Shown here: positions 45,199 through 58,400 of the stretch, piece by piece
Position numbering within the stretch: position 1 is the first letter of the stretch
Layout: each line of letters starts with the position of its first letter
Assembly (NCBI GenBank): GCA_918807975.1
Contig: OU964925.1
Coordinates: 27,935,608 to 27,999,607 of the forward strand
Direction of reading: 5' to 3'
DNA length: 64,000 nt
Origin: Aplidium turbinatum
Lineage: Eukaryota; Chordata; Ascidiacea; Aplousobranchia; Polyclinidae
Program-made: the position numbers and the translations under genes
Notes under the pieces: generated by a model
Told to the model about the DNA's origin: nothing
What the model saw: only the letters and a program-made list of their open reading frames with translations
The model's database searches: none

Positions 45199-45398
45199 GT
45201 CATGGCAGCCGAATCTTCCTGGTACGTCTACTTCCATATGGTCCAACTTGGAAGCGTCATATGGACTAACTACAAACTCGGAAGAACTCCTACACCATTT
45301 TCTCAGCTCGGACCGACAAGACGCCTACTATGCCGGAATACGGGCCACACAATCCATGAAGGTCGAGTCGCCGCCGCAGACCCCCAGATCGTTTGAGT
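45199..45398 (+). CDS. Possible orphan exon, function unknown
   Basis: After an acceptor-like tractttaccag, a GC-richer stretch is open in two plus-strand frames. The frame reading LTTNSEELLHHFLSSDRQDA, then IRATQSMKVESPPQTPRSF has coding-like composition. No homologue is recognised, no donor is convincing, and no other exon was found nearby, so this may be chance or part of a repeat. Low confidence. Confidence 0.2.
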
Positions 45399-45505
45399 TT
45401 TTATTGTTTAATTCGGTGTCTTGTTCATTTTTCTTTGTGTAGGCAATGAAAAATATCGGAGATGTTCTGGTCTTTTTTCAATTAAACGTAATATTTTGTC
45501 TACAG

Positions 45506-46492
45506 CAGGGGTCACCAACCTTTTTTGGATGCGGGCCACTTTGGCACTAAGGAGAGCTGTGGCGGGCCGCACTAATAAAATTTTAGGTAGGTTGATTCTT
45601 ATGCTAGAAAAGAACGCATTTCGTACCTAGCGTTACATGTTGTTCATATGTAGGCTATGTTAGAATACCGCAGCAACAAAATTAATCGAACAACACTACT
45701 GCCAGGCTAAGCTCCTTTTACAACACTTTTGACTTTTAACAATGCCTAATAAACGAGGCCACTTGTTTTGCGCACTTATAGCGAGGCGAGCGGTTTTATC
45801 AGATTATTCATCGCCAAGCAAGAGTGGTGTTGTCACTTCGCTTCACAAAAGATATCTTGCAATTAACAATTTCAGTAAACAAGGAAATGTTTGACACATC
45901 GCAATACAGTCAACAATAGTGACCTGCAAACATATCAGCGAAAAATAGGCTCCAATAACAGGGAGTTATCAACAAAAATAACTCCAATAACACAGCCCTG
46001 GGTTCGATTCCAGGTCGAGTCATACCAAAGACTTTAAAAAGCGTACCGATTGTGTTTTTTCTTGCATAACGCAGTGAGGATAAATCGGGTAATAATCTGG
46101 TGATATATCACCCTCTTCCAATCTGCCTTGAGCCAGCATGGAAGCAGCACGGCTCATAAAATCACATGGAACCCTGTCAAGTAACTCGTTTTGATGCGCA
46201 ATCTGCTGTAAGCGGAGATAGCGAATGATTATCAACAGGGAGAAAGAAACCAGGCACCATGAAACAAACGCTTGTGAAAATCACCAAAAAATCGTAATTC
46301 TATTGTAATTCATGAACAGTCTTCCCTCTAAAAAAAGCAATGAGTTGGTTTTTCATCCTTTTTGTGAGAGTCTATAAAACCGTCTTTCTTTTATTATAGA
46401 CAACTGTCACTTGCGGTGCTTATCAGCGTGGCAAGAATTTGTTGATTAACAACATTTTGCAGCACTTGCTTCGGCAGTAGGCTACATGTACA

Positions 46493-46523
<31 letters not shown>

Positions 46524-47100
46524 GGTCCCTGCGCAAGGATGACACGCAAAATCGTGAAGAGTTCCATATTTCTTTAAAAAAAAAAACGTTTTGCAGTAGG
46601 CCTACTAAGCTAAATATTTTCATAATACAATCAGAAAAAGTCTTTCAATTTATATATAGCCTAATATTTTATCAATTTTACCTAATATTTTATCAACCTA
46701 AATTGAGTTGGCACACAGACCTATTTTGCCAACAAAAACTTGCATGAAGAGAACACTGCTCGTGAAACACAATAACGGTGAAACGCACACTAGTGTTTGC
46801 ACGACATTTAGGCTATAAACTTAAAATAAGCAACCCTATTGCTCACAGAAAATCGAAAACAGACGTTTTAATCAACCACTGGGACAGTGTGGCTGGACAT
46901 CGCATTGGGATAACTTTAAGAAACCCCCACCTAGAACTATAATCTGATTAGTCGGTCGGTGGAATCGTATGCAAAGCGAAAATATGCTTTCCGGGAAGTA
47001 TTTTTTGCCTTCGTGCTCTTTAACTTCTCAAGAAAAGTATTTTTGGTTATAATTTACTTGTACGCTGATACCTTCCGCGGCCGCCAGTTGGTGACCCCTG
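45506..47100. mobile_element. hAT-like element (CAGGGGTCACCAAC ends) carrying a U6 pseudogene
   Basis: The TIRs CAGGGGTCACCAACC and CAGTTGGTGACCCCTG are flanked by the exact 8-bp duplication gtctacag (45498-45505, 47101-47108). Subterminal gcgggcc/ggccgc blocks are shared by both ends. The interior holds a SINE family C fragment and a U6 snRNA-like sequence. No transposase is seen, so it is non-autonomous. Confidence 0.88.
46462..46568 (+). pseudogene. U6 spliceosomal snRNA pseudogene
   Basis: The sequence starts GCACTTGCTTCGGCAG, contains AAAATTGGAACGATACAGAGAAGATTAGCATGG with the intact ACAGAGA box, then GCGCAAGGATGACACGCAAA and ends TTCCATATTTCTTT. The segment after GGCAG (taggctacatgtac) departs from U6. 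The 3' end is followed by an A run of about eleven bases, as in retroposed copies. No TATA box sits at the expected distance upstream. It lies inside a hAT-like element. Confidence 0.85.
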
Positions 47101-47240
47101 GTCTACAGTGTAAACACGTCTGATTTGGCTACTCGCATGGCGTTCCAATCAAATCAGCGCCTTTGTACTCTTCATCTCAATTATATTCTTGTGTTTTTTT
47201 CTCAGTATAAGTTGCGTGGCGTTTAACACCACTTGGTTTT

Positions 47241-47494
47241 GAATCTTTATGCTCGGACTGACAAAACCTTGATAGGTTATCCCTGGTAGTTTCACATACT
47301 TGTAGAGGCTCTTGAGTCTTGACGTAGGGTCGGTTACTGAGATTGGCAGAGTGAAGTTTTTCGATTGTTGTTGCCGGGGAATTATTCCATTCACGACGTG
47401 CCGCTGAATGGAGAGCAGTCCTGAAATGCATTGCTCAAGCGAACACCCCGAGTGATCTTGAGCCGGGCGCGTAACCACTGAGCTAACGGGGGGG
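47241..47494 (-). mobile_element. tRNA-derived SINE, family A
   Basis: The minus-strand head GTTAGCTCAGTGGTTACGCGC follows a G run (about 20 bases at 47488-47507 on the plus strand). The body and tail match the other family A copies. Confidence 0.7.
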
Positions 47495-47507
47495 GGGGGG
47501 GGGGACA

Positions 47508-48064
47508 GGTGAGTCTACTACTGTAGTGTAATCGACTACAATATTTCACTCCGACTTATTTTGCATGTCTGCCTTAGGCTATTCTGTCTTTGTTAAATAG
47601 AAGTCTACTAAAAGTACAACAGAAGTGAAAGGCTACATAGTGACTTTATGAAACAGCCAAGTAGGTATTAGGCTATTCAATACGAAAAAATTATGAATCG
47701 CTGCATTACGTGAACAAGAGGACAACTTTTCCATGAAAAGTTACAGCCCTATCTTTTTCTTGACCTCTGCTATGTTGGCATAACCTACATGTTTTTTCGC
47801 AGTGATGGTCAGGAATATAAACAAACTGAACTGACGGTAGCCTAGCCTACCTGATAAACTAGCTACCTAAGTTGCGTTAGAGTTACACCGCACGCTTAAA
47901 ATATAAATCAGGTAGGCTAGTTCGATGCATTTAATTAAACAAAAATAATTATTTTAACAACAAATAAATATTTAAAACATATTGCTGTATGTATGTGCAT
48001 TGTGCAAGCTATAAATACTATAGAAAATAAAAATATAAATTTAATGTAAAGATAATAGGTAAAG
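47508..48064. other. 3' flank of the polycystin-1-like gene
   Basis: AT-rich, no recognised coding sequence on either strand. If the gene ends at the stop codon at 48065-48067, this holds its 3' untranslated region. No exon with channel-domain motifs was found here. Confidence 0.45.
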
Positions 48065-49450
48065 TTACATAACGTTTCTTGCTATTACAACTCCAAGGTT
48101 CCTTGTCTTAGTCACAACAGTATGAGTCAGTACCACAATCCACCCGGCCACTGGCATTAGAATGAACACGAGAAGTGAGATATCAACCACGTAAATCTGT
48201 AGGAGTTCAGTTCCAGCACCATCAGTGCAGCGATATCCATTCACGAGCACGTACATTATGATGGACAAGCTGTACATAAAACACAGCAAGCAAATGAAAG
48301 CCCGGAATACGACACCGGCAAATACACGGGGTGGAAACTCAGCAGGGTGTGCTGTGTATTTGAGATGCTTGGAGCTTTTGGTGTGAAGTAGCGTCTTTGA
48401 TTCCGTCATTTCCTCTGAGAAAAGGTCGTCAGGCGGATACGCTCTGTAAGTGATGACGTGTAAGATAGATTCATTCTTTTTCCGAGCTGTATGTTCCCCG
48501 TGCATGTTTTTCCTTTTGCTGCATCGAATATCGTAGCATTTCGTTTGCCCAATTGCTGATGGAGTAGGAATATCGCGAGTGGTTGCAAAAAACTTGTCCA
48601 CGGCAACACTGGTGCTGTCTGATTGGTCTGAACTCGACAATCCGCCGACTTCATCACTTCTTTTTCTGGTATTCCTTTTGTTGGTTTTTGGTCGTTTTTT
48701 GTTGATGTCAGAGCTGAAATCTCCATCGAGTTGATTTGCTTGAATCAGTCTTTGTCTATCAGTGTTGATTAACTTAGATGAAGATTTAGGGTTTTTGAAA
48801 AATTCCATGCCTGGTTCTTCATCATGTATGCTGGGACGATTTGAATTTTGAGAAACTGAGAATGGTTTTGGTACCTTCAAGCTCTCGCGAACCGAAGTCT
48901 TGCTGGTCGAAATGCTACATTGGCTTTCTATCATTCTAAGCTCTGCACTCTTCCATGCTTTTTCTACCCAAACTCTGTCCTTGCCTGCAGAAGACTTTTT
49001 ACTCTGCTTCGTCCTTACATTGCCATCTGAAGCATCCTGCTTCGCACTTTGATTATTCTGTTCAGCCTTTTCAAAAAATGCAAGATTACTCTCCTTGTCT
49101 TGTGGATTTTCTTTCAAATTACTGTTTAAATCTTTCTTTAGGACATTTCCACTTTTTCTCACGGATAAGATCGTGTCTAAAGGATGCAGAGAATCTTCTT
49201 TAATTGTTGGATACCGCAAGAACTCCTCCTGACTTGGTTCAGGGAGCGCGGTCGGCAGCGATGATGTTGTGAGGAGAGCCGAAGAAGAGTATTCTTCCAA
49301 TATGTTTTGAACGTCTGTTGGTGCAACGCTCTCGCTGTTGTTGACAAGCCAACCGTCGTGGTCAAATGTGGAACTTTTCTCGTCTTCAACGCTAAAAACT
49401 CCGTCCGAAAGCGCGCGGGATCTTGGTGTGAGAAGAGGATTGCAAGTAAC
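48065..49450 (-). other. Last exon: cytosolic loop and two membrane helices
   Basis: After the acceptor TTTCAG/GTTACTTG, a long hydrophilic loop of about 340 residues rich in Ser, Lys and Glu leads to VFAGVVFRAFICLLCFMYSL (helix), VLVNGYRCTDG, then DISLLVFILMPVAGWIVVLT (helix). The pattern of helix, short NGY-type loop and helix matches TM4-TM5 of polycystin-1. The frame stops at 48065. A GTAACT donor-like site overlaps the last codons (AT/GTAACT), so continuation into an unseen exon is possible. Confidence 0.6.
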
Positions 49451-52400
49451 CTGAAACAAACACTTAATCACATCGAGTATCGACTGTCAGAAATCCTTAC
49501 ATAAGATCAGGTAAATATTGTAATGAAAACATGTGATAAACAGCACAGCCTCAAACGAAACCTATTTTTTCCTTGTTTAAAGTTTACGAAAGGTCCACGA
49601 TTTCAATTTGATAGGGGATTAGGAGTACCATCGTCGTCGTCGTGTGACGAAACTACTATGGAGGAGTAGGAGTACCATGAAAAGCTTCGAACTTATTACA
49701 ATAAAATTTAATTATAAAGTTAAGCAAGCAGCTGTGTCTTGGCAAGATACATAATGCCATGTTTGAAATTACCAGGAATAACCTATCAAGGCTTTGTCAG
49801 TCCGAGGATAAAGATTCAAAACCAACCAACTAACCTTTAACCACCAGAAATACGCTTAGAGACCACTTAAAACTCTTTTGTTTAGTTAATGTCTTATAGC
49901 CTGCCTAGTGCCTACCCTTGCTTCGTCTTCCACGTCAGCTGCACACGTATACGTGGAACGTAAGGCGCGGGTGAGGCTCTCAGCTAAGTCAAGATTGGAA
50001 AGATCAGTTGAACTTGTATTGTCTGTTCCGACGTCGTCAGGTTCTTCGGAAACGTGTAGGCAACACTTTCGTCGAATGTAAGAATACAAGCTCCAGAAAG
50101 CATGCTTAACTATGCAAGTGTTGGCCCAAATGAACTTAATTCCTTGCCAGTAACTGACGCTATCTTCCACCTTTCGGGTCCATTTTCCAGCGGCCACTCT
50201 CAGCATAAACGCCAAGCCAATGTGCACAGCAAACGCACTGGTAAGAGTAACCAAGTGAGGGTGCTGCGCAAAGTCGAGAAGTAACTTTTCCAGAACATCT
50301 GAGTCAGAGTTGAGCCGAGACACAAAATACATGGTTGGGTTTGCGAAACTGTGCAGCAGAGACGCGACGAAAACCGCATGGAAAATGACTGTAGCGGCAA
50401 TCAAGCATTTTTCGCAGCAAGTTAAATTCCTCGCAAGTCTTGCTTTCCGGTAAGAGAACAGGTGGTATTGGTAAAGAAAACGCACAAACGATAATAATTG
50501 GTGAAGTAAAGCTTGCACAGAACCATAGACAGGCGTAGGAAAGATGCCTTTACGTGGATCATTAATAGGAGTTAGAACAAAGGACTTTGGCTTTCCGTGG
50601 AGAAGAACAATTCCAAGTTTACCGAAGAAGAAATTCCGTATGTTATTGAGCAAACCGAACCGTTGTTGCAAGGGCATCGCTGCGATCCACTTTCCCCCGT
50701 AGCCCGGATCCCGTACGGTTATACCTGCCACCTCATAACTTGGATATTTCAAGCGGGTAGACATGAAAGTCGTGGCCATCAAGTACTTCCTTGCTTTTGA
50801 AGTCGGTCTCATCAGAAAGCTCTCGTTTGAAAACAGAGTTCGCAGATGGCAAGCGATCTGAGAGGAATATTTTTGTTTGGACAAATCATCGCTGAGTTTT
50901 TCTTCCACCTCGTGCGAAAAGTGCTCAATGCTCCCCTTGGCGTTTAGGCCGCGGCTGTAAGCGCACATCATGTCTATTCGTATCGGTGTTCCCAAAAAGC
51001 AAGGCACTTGGATGACATGAGAGTCTGTGAAGCCAGGCCTGAAAATATACGCATGTAGAGCGATAAACAGGTTGAAAAACCACGATCATCAACGTCTGCA
51101 TCAGATCAGGCACACAATCAATGTTTATTAATTATGACAGCGATTGTTACGGTACCCGGACATTTTGCCGAAAGACATTTTGCTGAATGGACATTTTGCC
51201 GAAACTCATTTTTGTGTTATATGTATCGATATTCTCCACAGTGTGTTTTAGTCTATCGTTCACAACCTTAGTCCTTTCGGCAATTTGTCCATTCAGCAAA
51301 ATGTCTTTCGGAAAAAATTCTTTCGGCAAAATGTCCTTTCGGCAAAATGTCCGCGCACGGATTGTTACACAATACCTAACGTGATTTATTCAATACTAAC
51401 TAAAACTTAGTTTTGAAAATTCTAGGATAGAAAATCCATAGAATAATATAACTGGTCCCGCTATCTTCTTCTTCGTATGAGCTTCTGGGGCCGAGGATCA
51501 ATCCTCTTACCAAACCAGATTCACGATGTTCCCAAACTATACTGGAAAGCTGGTAGAGAGCAGCCAGTCTTTCGCTTCAAGGTTGAGTGCCAACACTGCC
51601 CACCATACTTCCAACAAGAGAAATTTAAACATACCAACTAAACGTACCTCAAATTTCCTTTAATTTGGCTTCAAGGTTAATGAGTGCCCACACTGCCCAC
51701 CATATACTTCCAACGAGAACATTTAAACACACCAACTACACGTACCTCAAATTTCCTTTAAAAGCGCTTCGAAGCCACAGTATAGGCGCCATGTTCCTTG
51801 AACCAACGACCTTAACAAGAACATCAGCATTACATGTGTTCCAGGCTGTGCTGACAGATACCTCGTACATTCGCGAAGGTTCCTTTGCGTTCTCATCAAA
51901 GTCAGGAGGTGCCTTGAGAATGAATCTCTGCAAGTAGCGAAGCAATGAAGTTAAAAAAAAAGTTTTTATAACATAGAGCTTGAAAATAGTTTTTAAGCTG
52001 CGAATCTATAAACACAGACCTTCCTCCCTAGAAACGGTACAACAGTCTTTAGTTCTGCACTAAACAACTTAAGTTCTCTTAAAGTAAAATTTTAAAACTT
52101 GTAAGTAACGAAGACAAAACTAACCTTCCAGCGATTTTTTCTATCGGCCATTGCCGCGAGATACGTCATTTCCGCTAAAATCAAGATGGCCATCCCAACA
52201 AATACAGGGACAGCGTAGGCATCCGACAGATAGATGACCTCCGTGATGCAATCGAATGTTGCTGCATACATTCCGAACTCGTAGATTATTGGGGGATTCA
52301 TCAACACTGTGGATGATATGGTCAATCGAACGAATCTGAAACACATTGATTTGCGGCTCTCTAAGACCATAACATTGTTTCTGTAAAAGTGGAACATTTC

Positions 52401-55400
52401 ATTAGAACTCTATGAAAACTTCCACATTTCGATTGTCTCTTAAGTTGGTACAAACGAATGTATTTTTACATGAGTCAGTTCAATCATAAATAGCTAAAAA
52501 TCGATTTCGATCAGCTAGTAGCTAGATCATCTTCAGTCAAGCTGAAAGCAAACAGCACAAAAAATCAAATGATGAAGGTGCGAAAGAATGACAAATTTTA
52601 ATCTCTTAATTTGGAAAGTAAAATAAATGAATTTGTTTTACTCCAGCACTGACTCCAGCCACGCAGAAGCCACATCGCTGCAAGTTTGTTTTTAGCACTT
52701 TTCGATTGATTTGTTTTACAAACTTAGACATTATTCACACTCTCAGCAAACTGCTTTGAGATGCAACACACTAAGATCATTGATATCATTTTTAAAACCG
52801 GTTGAAACTGGTCTGACCTGGTTTGAACTGTGTCAAATTCATAGAAAAACTCCTTACGGTCTCCTCCACCGTCAACGATCGGTGAGAACGGACCCAGTAT
52901 CTTCCAAGCAGCCCCGTTGGACGACACCTCGATGTAGAAAGTCTGCAAGCAATGACGAAGTAAGTAATGACGAAACAAGCTGGCGTATGCGAACATACGA
53001 TTGCCAATAAGCGCATTCACAAAAAAACTTTAGATAGGTGCTTAAAGGAGATTCGTTAAATGGAATAAAAAAAACGTTATCGATCGGCCATGGCCAGTAA
53101 AAGAGTGCCAAATGACCGTATTACCTTCACGTTACAACCACAATATTGAATATACCGTCAAATACCGGGATGAATGTAAAAGATCTATACATGAACGCCT
53201 AAACCTGGAACAAGCATGGTATTCGAAGAAGAATTCATTAATAACGAAAACTCTCAATTTTCGACTTCGAAAAAACTCACTAAAAGATTGTGAAATTGCA
53301 AAATAGCAAATGAAGTGTAGCATGCGACAGTTGTAGTTAAAGCTGATTTATTTCGAAAGTTTTACGGGTGCAGTACAAGTAGCCTACAGTAAAAAAGAAT
53401 TTAAACCTTCTTTATTCCCCACAGTCAACACCGAAATTAGTCGGATAGCAGTGCTTTGAAAGCAGGGGACTATTGAAGTTATTCTTACTTTGACGTCATT
53501 AATGTAGTTCTTCGATGTGTGGAGCCTGAAGCTGCCAACAATCAACTCAGCCCCCAAATCTATCACCACGATCCAACCGGGCCATGAGACGAAGTGTTCG
53601 TCAGGGTGCGGCGCCTGTGGATCGAAACGAGTTATTGATGGAAAATGTAAATAGCCAACAACGATGATTCCACCGCTGTGTAATGTGTATTGCTATCATT
53701 ACATGTGATGGTTCGTTGCGATAGCTCAGTTGGTTAAACGCCCGAGTTTGTGCACAAAGAAGCCGCAACATCCAGCAACGCTGGTTCAACTCTAGAGTTG
53801 GTGAATGATCCCAGTAGAAGGAATAATTTACAGACAACAACAAAATTTCAACAAGCGCAAACTTCTCTTCCCGGTGGCCAGGTCTGTGTCAGTGGTTCAA
53901 AGCCTCTACAAGTATGCGCAACGGCCCTTGCTCTCTAAGAAGCTTTCTCAATCCAAAGATAAAGATTCCTACCAAATACAATAAATAAACACAGTATATC
54001 TTTCCCCAGCGTAGTTAATCCATGCCTGGATCATACGGTTCCAACCAGAACGTGACAAAAGTTGCAAAAAAGATAAGTAACCACAAAAAAACGCAGTGCA
54101 CGATGACAGAAATGTTATCGTTTGACAAACGTGACCTCTATAGGCATCCAGTAAGTATCAGGTTCCCCATCAAACATGTTAGAAACGTGGCATTCCACTC
54201 CAACGTCGGTATGCAGCTTTGCAATGTGTTCCGTCTGCACTTGGTTCTTTTCAATTGTGATCCACTTCCCCAAGTGGTGAACAACCAGGACCTGATGGAA
54301 GAAGGATGGGAAACGGATTTATCAAAGCAACGTTGAAAAACAGCTTCACTAGCAATAATATTGATTGAAGATGTTTGATAAATATGTCGGAAATAATTCA
54401 ATTCTAACATTTCGTGCACCCAGGACAGAAGTGAAGAAATAGTTTCACTGCAGCTGAGGAACTCTTGATTGCCTGGAGCAAAGCAAAGTGGTCGAAACTG
54501 AGTTATTTGTGTAATCGGCTTTGTCTTTCATCACATTGCCTGAGCAGTTTCAAGAATTATCGCATAACACGTGAAGGGAAAACCTTAATAATCACGTCAC
54601 ATAAAATGTATTTGTGTGAAATCACAATCACATTAGTGTGACGCAATCTAACCTCGTGGTCTGAGCAGTGAATGGCAAGTTCTGTGTGATGGAAAGAAGT
54701 GTGTTCCACTCCGTACAATACTGGGGCTCTTTCCGCTTGCAAGTGCACATCGTGTAAGCGACCGGAGGGAGACCTAGGGGAGGGAGTTTGTAGTTTCGGA
54801 GGAATCAGGTTGGAAGGAATGTCCGGATGCAGGAGTTGTCCTTCCGGAGCTAAGTCGTAAATCGTGGTCTTTTGTGCAATTTCTATGCAATTAAACCAAA
54901 CACATGAGTTTGATGGAACAGAACATTTGTACAACAGCTTTATTTAATTTTCAAAACATTTGTACTTCCACAAAAGAAAACAATGCGGAAACACCGCAGG
55001 TTGGTCTTTAAGTTCAATATGCTATAACGAAGTTTGAAAACAAAGTTAACCTCACGTGGCTTGCCACCACTTGCCTTGGAGTTTCAACAACATCTGTGAT
55101 ATACAAAGAACAAAGGACGCGTGCGGAGAAAATTACTGACTTACTGCTGCAGTGTATCGCACGGCGCCTGGGTAACCATCTACCTTGCGGCTGACAAACT
55201 GTTGTAATGTTAGACTTGGCTTGTTCGTCAGCCACCCATTCCCCCACCGCATCCTGTTCTTGCGCCACAAAGTAGCCTGTGTTACAGGCGTACTTGATGG
55301 TGGCGCCCATGCTGTAGTTGTCGTGCCCAGACAACTCGTACCTGACCGCGTTCAGCAACTCACCAGGATCCTCGCAGTTGACGTCTAGAAGAACGGAATG

Positions 55401-58400
55401 CAGACGCTTAATAACGCACAGTGGGTCAATGAACAATCTTTTCGCTGTAAGTAAAACAAAGCTCGCATCGAGACAAGTTGAGCTTTGTGTGTAACCTTTG
55501 TAAAGCGTCAACAGAAATAATCGTCTGCTGCAAAACATCGCTTCCCTGCACTTTTCTTCAAGACCTACATGTTTTATGTTACAATCAGAAGGCAGTTGAC
55601 TTCACAAATGTACATAGCTTACAAACGACCTGTTTTAGCCTGATGATAACGCAGCATCATCAGGCTAAAACAGGTCGTTTGTATCTACATTTGTGAAGTA
55701 AACAACATTCATTCTCAATATAACTGCAGAAGCTTAGCCTATTGCAGAAGGCGGTTGATTCGGCATCACCCTATAAACATGAGGAAGCTCTAAACCAAAC
55801 AGAAGAAACAAACAAATCGTGATTCAGATTGTCGGCTGCATAGCCGAGTGGTGAGAACGTCTGCGCGACGTTCAAAAGGACGTGGGTCTCGGCGAAGACA
55901 CTTAATGGCAAGCCAAAGTAAGGGGAGCAGCTGACTCGAAGACTATATGTCACTTCGCTGCTTTCTGTCGTCTGTTGCATTGCATCTGTGATCGCAGTGT
56001 AGGACTGAATGCTATCACAATGGGCGCAAATAAAAACACGATTATTATTGTTCAGAGGTGGATAGTTAAAATCTTCACCACAAAGTTTCGACTCTGCACT
56101 AGAAAAAACTATCACTGACCTACGCATTCAAACGAGGACGATGGCCTCCACTTGGCGTCGTAGGCGCACTGCAAGGTGATGGATGTGATTCCTATGCGGA
56201 TGAAGTAGCCACGGACGCATGAGTATTGAAGCCGGGACAAGTAGCGGAATGTGAAACCCTTGCGCTCGGCATAGCGCTTGTTACCAGGATCCTCACAATC
56301 AATATCTGCAATGGTGAATAGCATGGAATACATGCCATGTATGTACATTGTACACTGTACAGTACATGCGGCTAATGTTAAATGCACAATAGAATTTGCT
56401 TATGTAGTGACACATAAAGAGTAGTAGCAGTAGTCGAGTTTTAATCCGGTGATGTCCCCATTACCGAGGGTGGCCGCATCCAACACCACGTGCCGCAATC
56501 GCCTCCACATCAATCTGACACTGTTCGAAAAAGTGTCACTGTAGCGAAGTGTCATTATAGCCGATATTGTACTGTAGTTTTAAAACGGGACTTTGCAAGA
56601 GATGCAACTATGGCCGAAGTCACTACAGTATAGCCGAATTCTACTGCATAACAAAACATGCGTCATTGCGTCTACACCTCGCCGATGACATTGAAGCTAG
56701 TGCAAGCTCGTGGTGCTAAAGCTGAAGAGATGAGAAGTAGGCTGTTTCGTTTAAGTCTTATCGTTGCTAGCACTGTCAGTTTATAGCAGCTTCGTTTACA
56801 ATAACCATACTATTATTTAACATTATAAAAACAAAAAAACAAATAAGCGAACGTTTTCGGCTATTCATACAGCCTTTTTCAAGCCTATAAAAAAAAGAGA
56901 TGAAAACAAAGCTACCGATGCAGTCAGCACGAGACAGCGATCTCGACCATGTTCCATTGTTCGTACATCTGGCGGAGAACGACAGCTCCAGATTGCTTCC
57001 CCTCAGGTAATATCCATGCGCGCACGTCACTGTGGCAAGGTCATTGTAGCGATAGTGACGTGAACCGTCTTCTCTCCAGCGGCCTCCACTGATGTAGGCT
57101 CTTGGTGGTTGCGTAGGTGGATGACACTGGATCACTGAAAACAATGACGTTGTAAATGCTTTGGAACGAGAAGAATATAAACATTCAGGAGGACTATTTC
57201 AAGACAATGTAAGACTTGGATGTGGTTTCTAGTAAAGGATTCAGGTTCTAGAATCTAGATCAAAGACCTCTTTCAAAAAATGGAGTGAGACATAAGTTGC
57301 AAAGTTAGAACTAAAAACTTTGTCCTCACATTCTCTGGAGATAAAAGATTCACCAAAAAAATAGCGAGTTGTATGAACAGAAAATTGGAATATATGATTA
57401 TAAAAACGCAAGTAAGCTTATATTTTAATAAAACTATATATTTTTTGAGTTGACGAAGGAAAAACTTAAATGCAGTTTTCAACTTATTTAGCATCAAAGA
57501 AACTAAACAAATTTTAAGAATTGTTTGAGAATGAGTAGATGGTTATTTCACAAATGAATAAATTTTGCAATAAGAAAATGTATAGTAGGCTAGTTTTATA
57601 ACGGCAATATGTTTGTGTTGACAATGGACGCAGAGTGCCAGGCCATATTCAATACATGTTTCAAATCTACCAAAATAAGCGTATTACATAAACTTGTAAC
57701 ATCAATTTAACCGGTTTTGTTTAAGGCATAACTGAGTTAAACCATTGGCATACGAAGCAGAGTAACGTAATCAGATGTAACATATTTAAGTTTATTAGCC
57801 TACAACATTTACAGAAAAGAAAAAGCTACACTGAAACAAATTTCATATCGAACATGCCTATGATTTAACAAGACAAACTCTCTACTAAAGCCATAATTGA
57901 GTTAGTTGTACAAGAAAAACGATAAAGTTACATATGCAGCGAATATCTGAGGGTCTCGGATTCCACGACTGGGGGTATTGGCACTTAGTTTGGATACTGC
58001 GAGCCAATATGTAATCTTTTGACGGCCACCCATCCTCACCATGATCGACAACGTATCCTAGAGGAAGATATGAGACGTAATCAGACGTTGCTTCTACTAC
58101 AAAACTGTTACGATGTACGCCTGCGCGGCACAGTTCTAGAAAAAGAATAAATAAGGAAGATCTGGAACAAACTGGTTCATCAACTTGACGCATTGGAATG
58201 GACAAAACATATTTACATGGGGCAAAGTGAAAGCAAACAATTACAGCACAGCAGTGCACCAAGCATTTTCAACCTTTTCAGGGTCACATTGGAAATGATA
58301 GTAGTGATATTTAGTTCACTGAACCTAAGGATGGGGCTCTACAAAACAGGAGTGCCCATAGAGCTAATGTAGTGCTCAGCTTTCATTTGTATGGAGACGA

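Larger units (their letters stand above)
52125..54882 (-). other. F5/8C (discoidin) domain and first membrane helix
   Basis: Five exons cover a linker (54653-54882, Pro-rich), then SNMFDGEPDTYWMP (54136-54291), WPGWIVVIDLGAELIVGSFR (53489-53614), TFYIEVSSNGAAWKILGPFS (52818-52942) and RFVRLTISSTVLMNPPIIYE (52125-52335). These are the DG-x-x-x-TYW, V-DLG and Y-EVS-DG-W-x-x-LGPF landmarks of F5/8 type C domains. Directly after it comes AYAVPVFVGMAILILAEMTY, a membrane helix followed by basic DRKNRWK. There is no GAIN/GPS segment between them, unlike classic polycystin-1. Confidence 0.78.

Noticed and set aside
46462-46568. Functional U6 snRNA gene
   Set aside because: The segment after GGCAG is altered, an A run follows the 3' end, no TATA box lies at the right distance, and the copy is inside a transposon.
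47488-47507. Poly-G tract as a G-quadruplex regulatory element
   Set aside because: It is a plain homopolymer at the SINE head; length is likely an assembly or slippage variable and no gene start is nearby.
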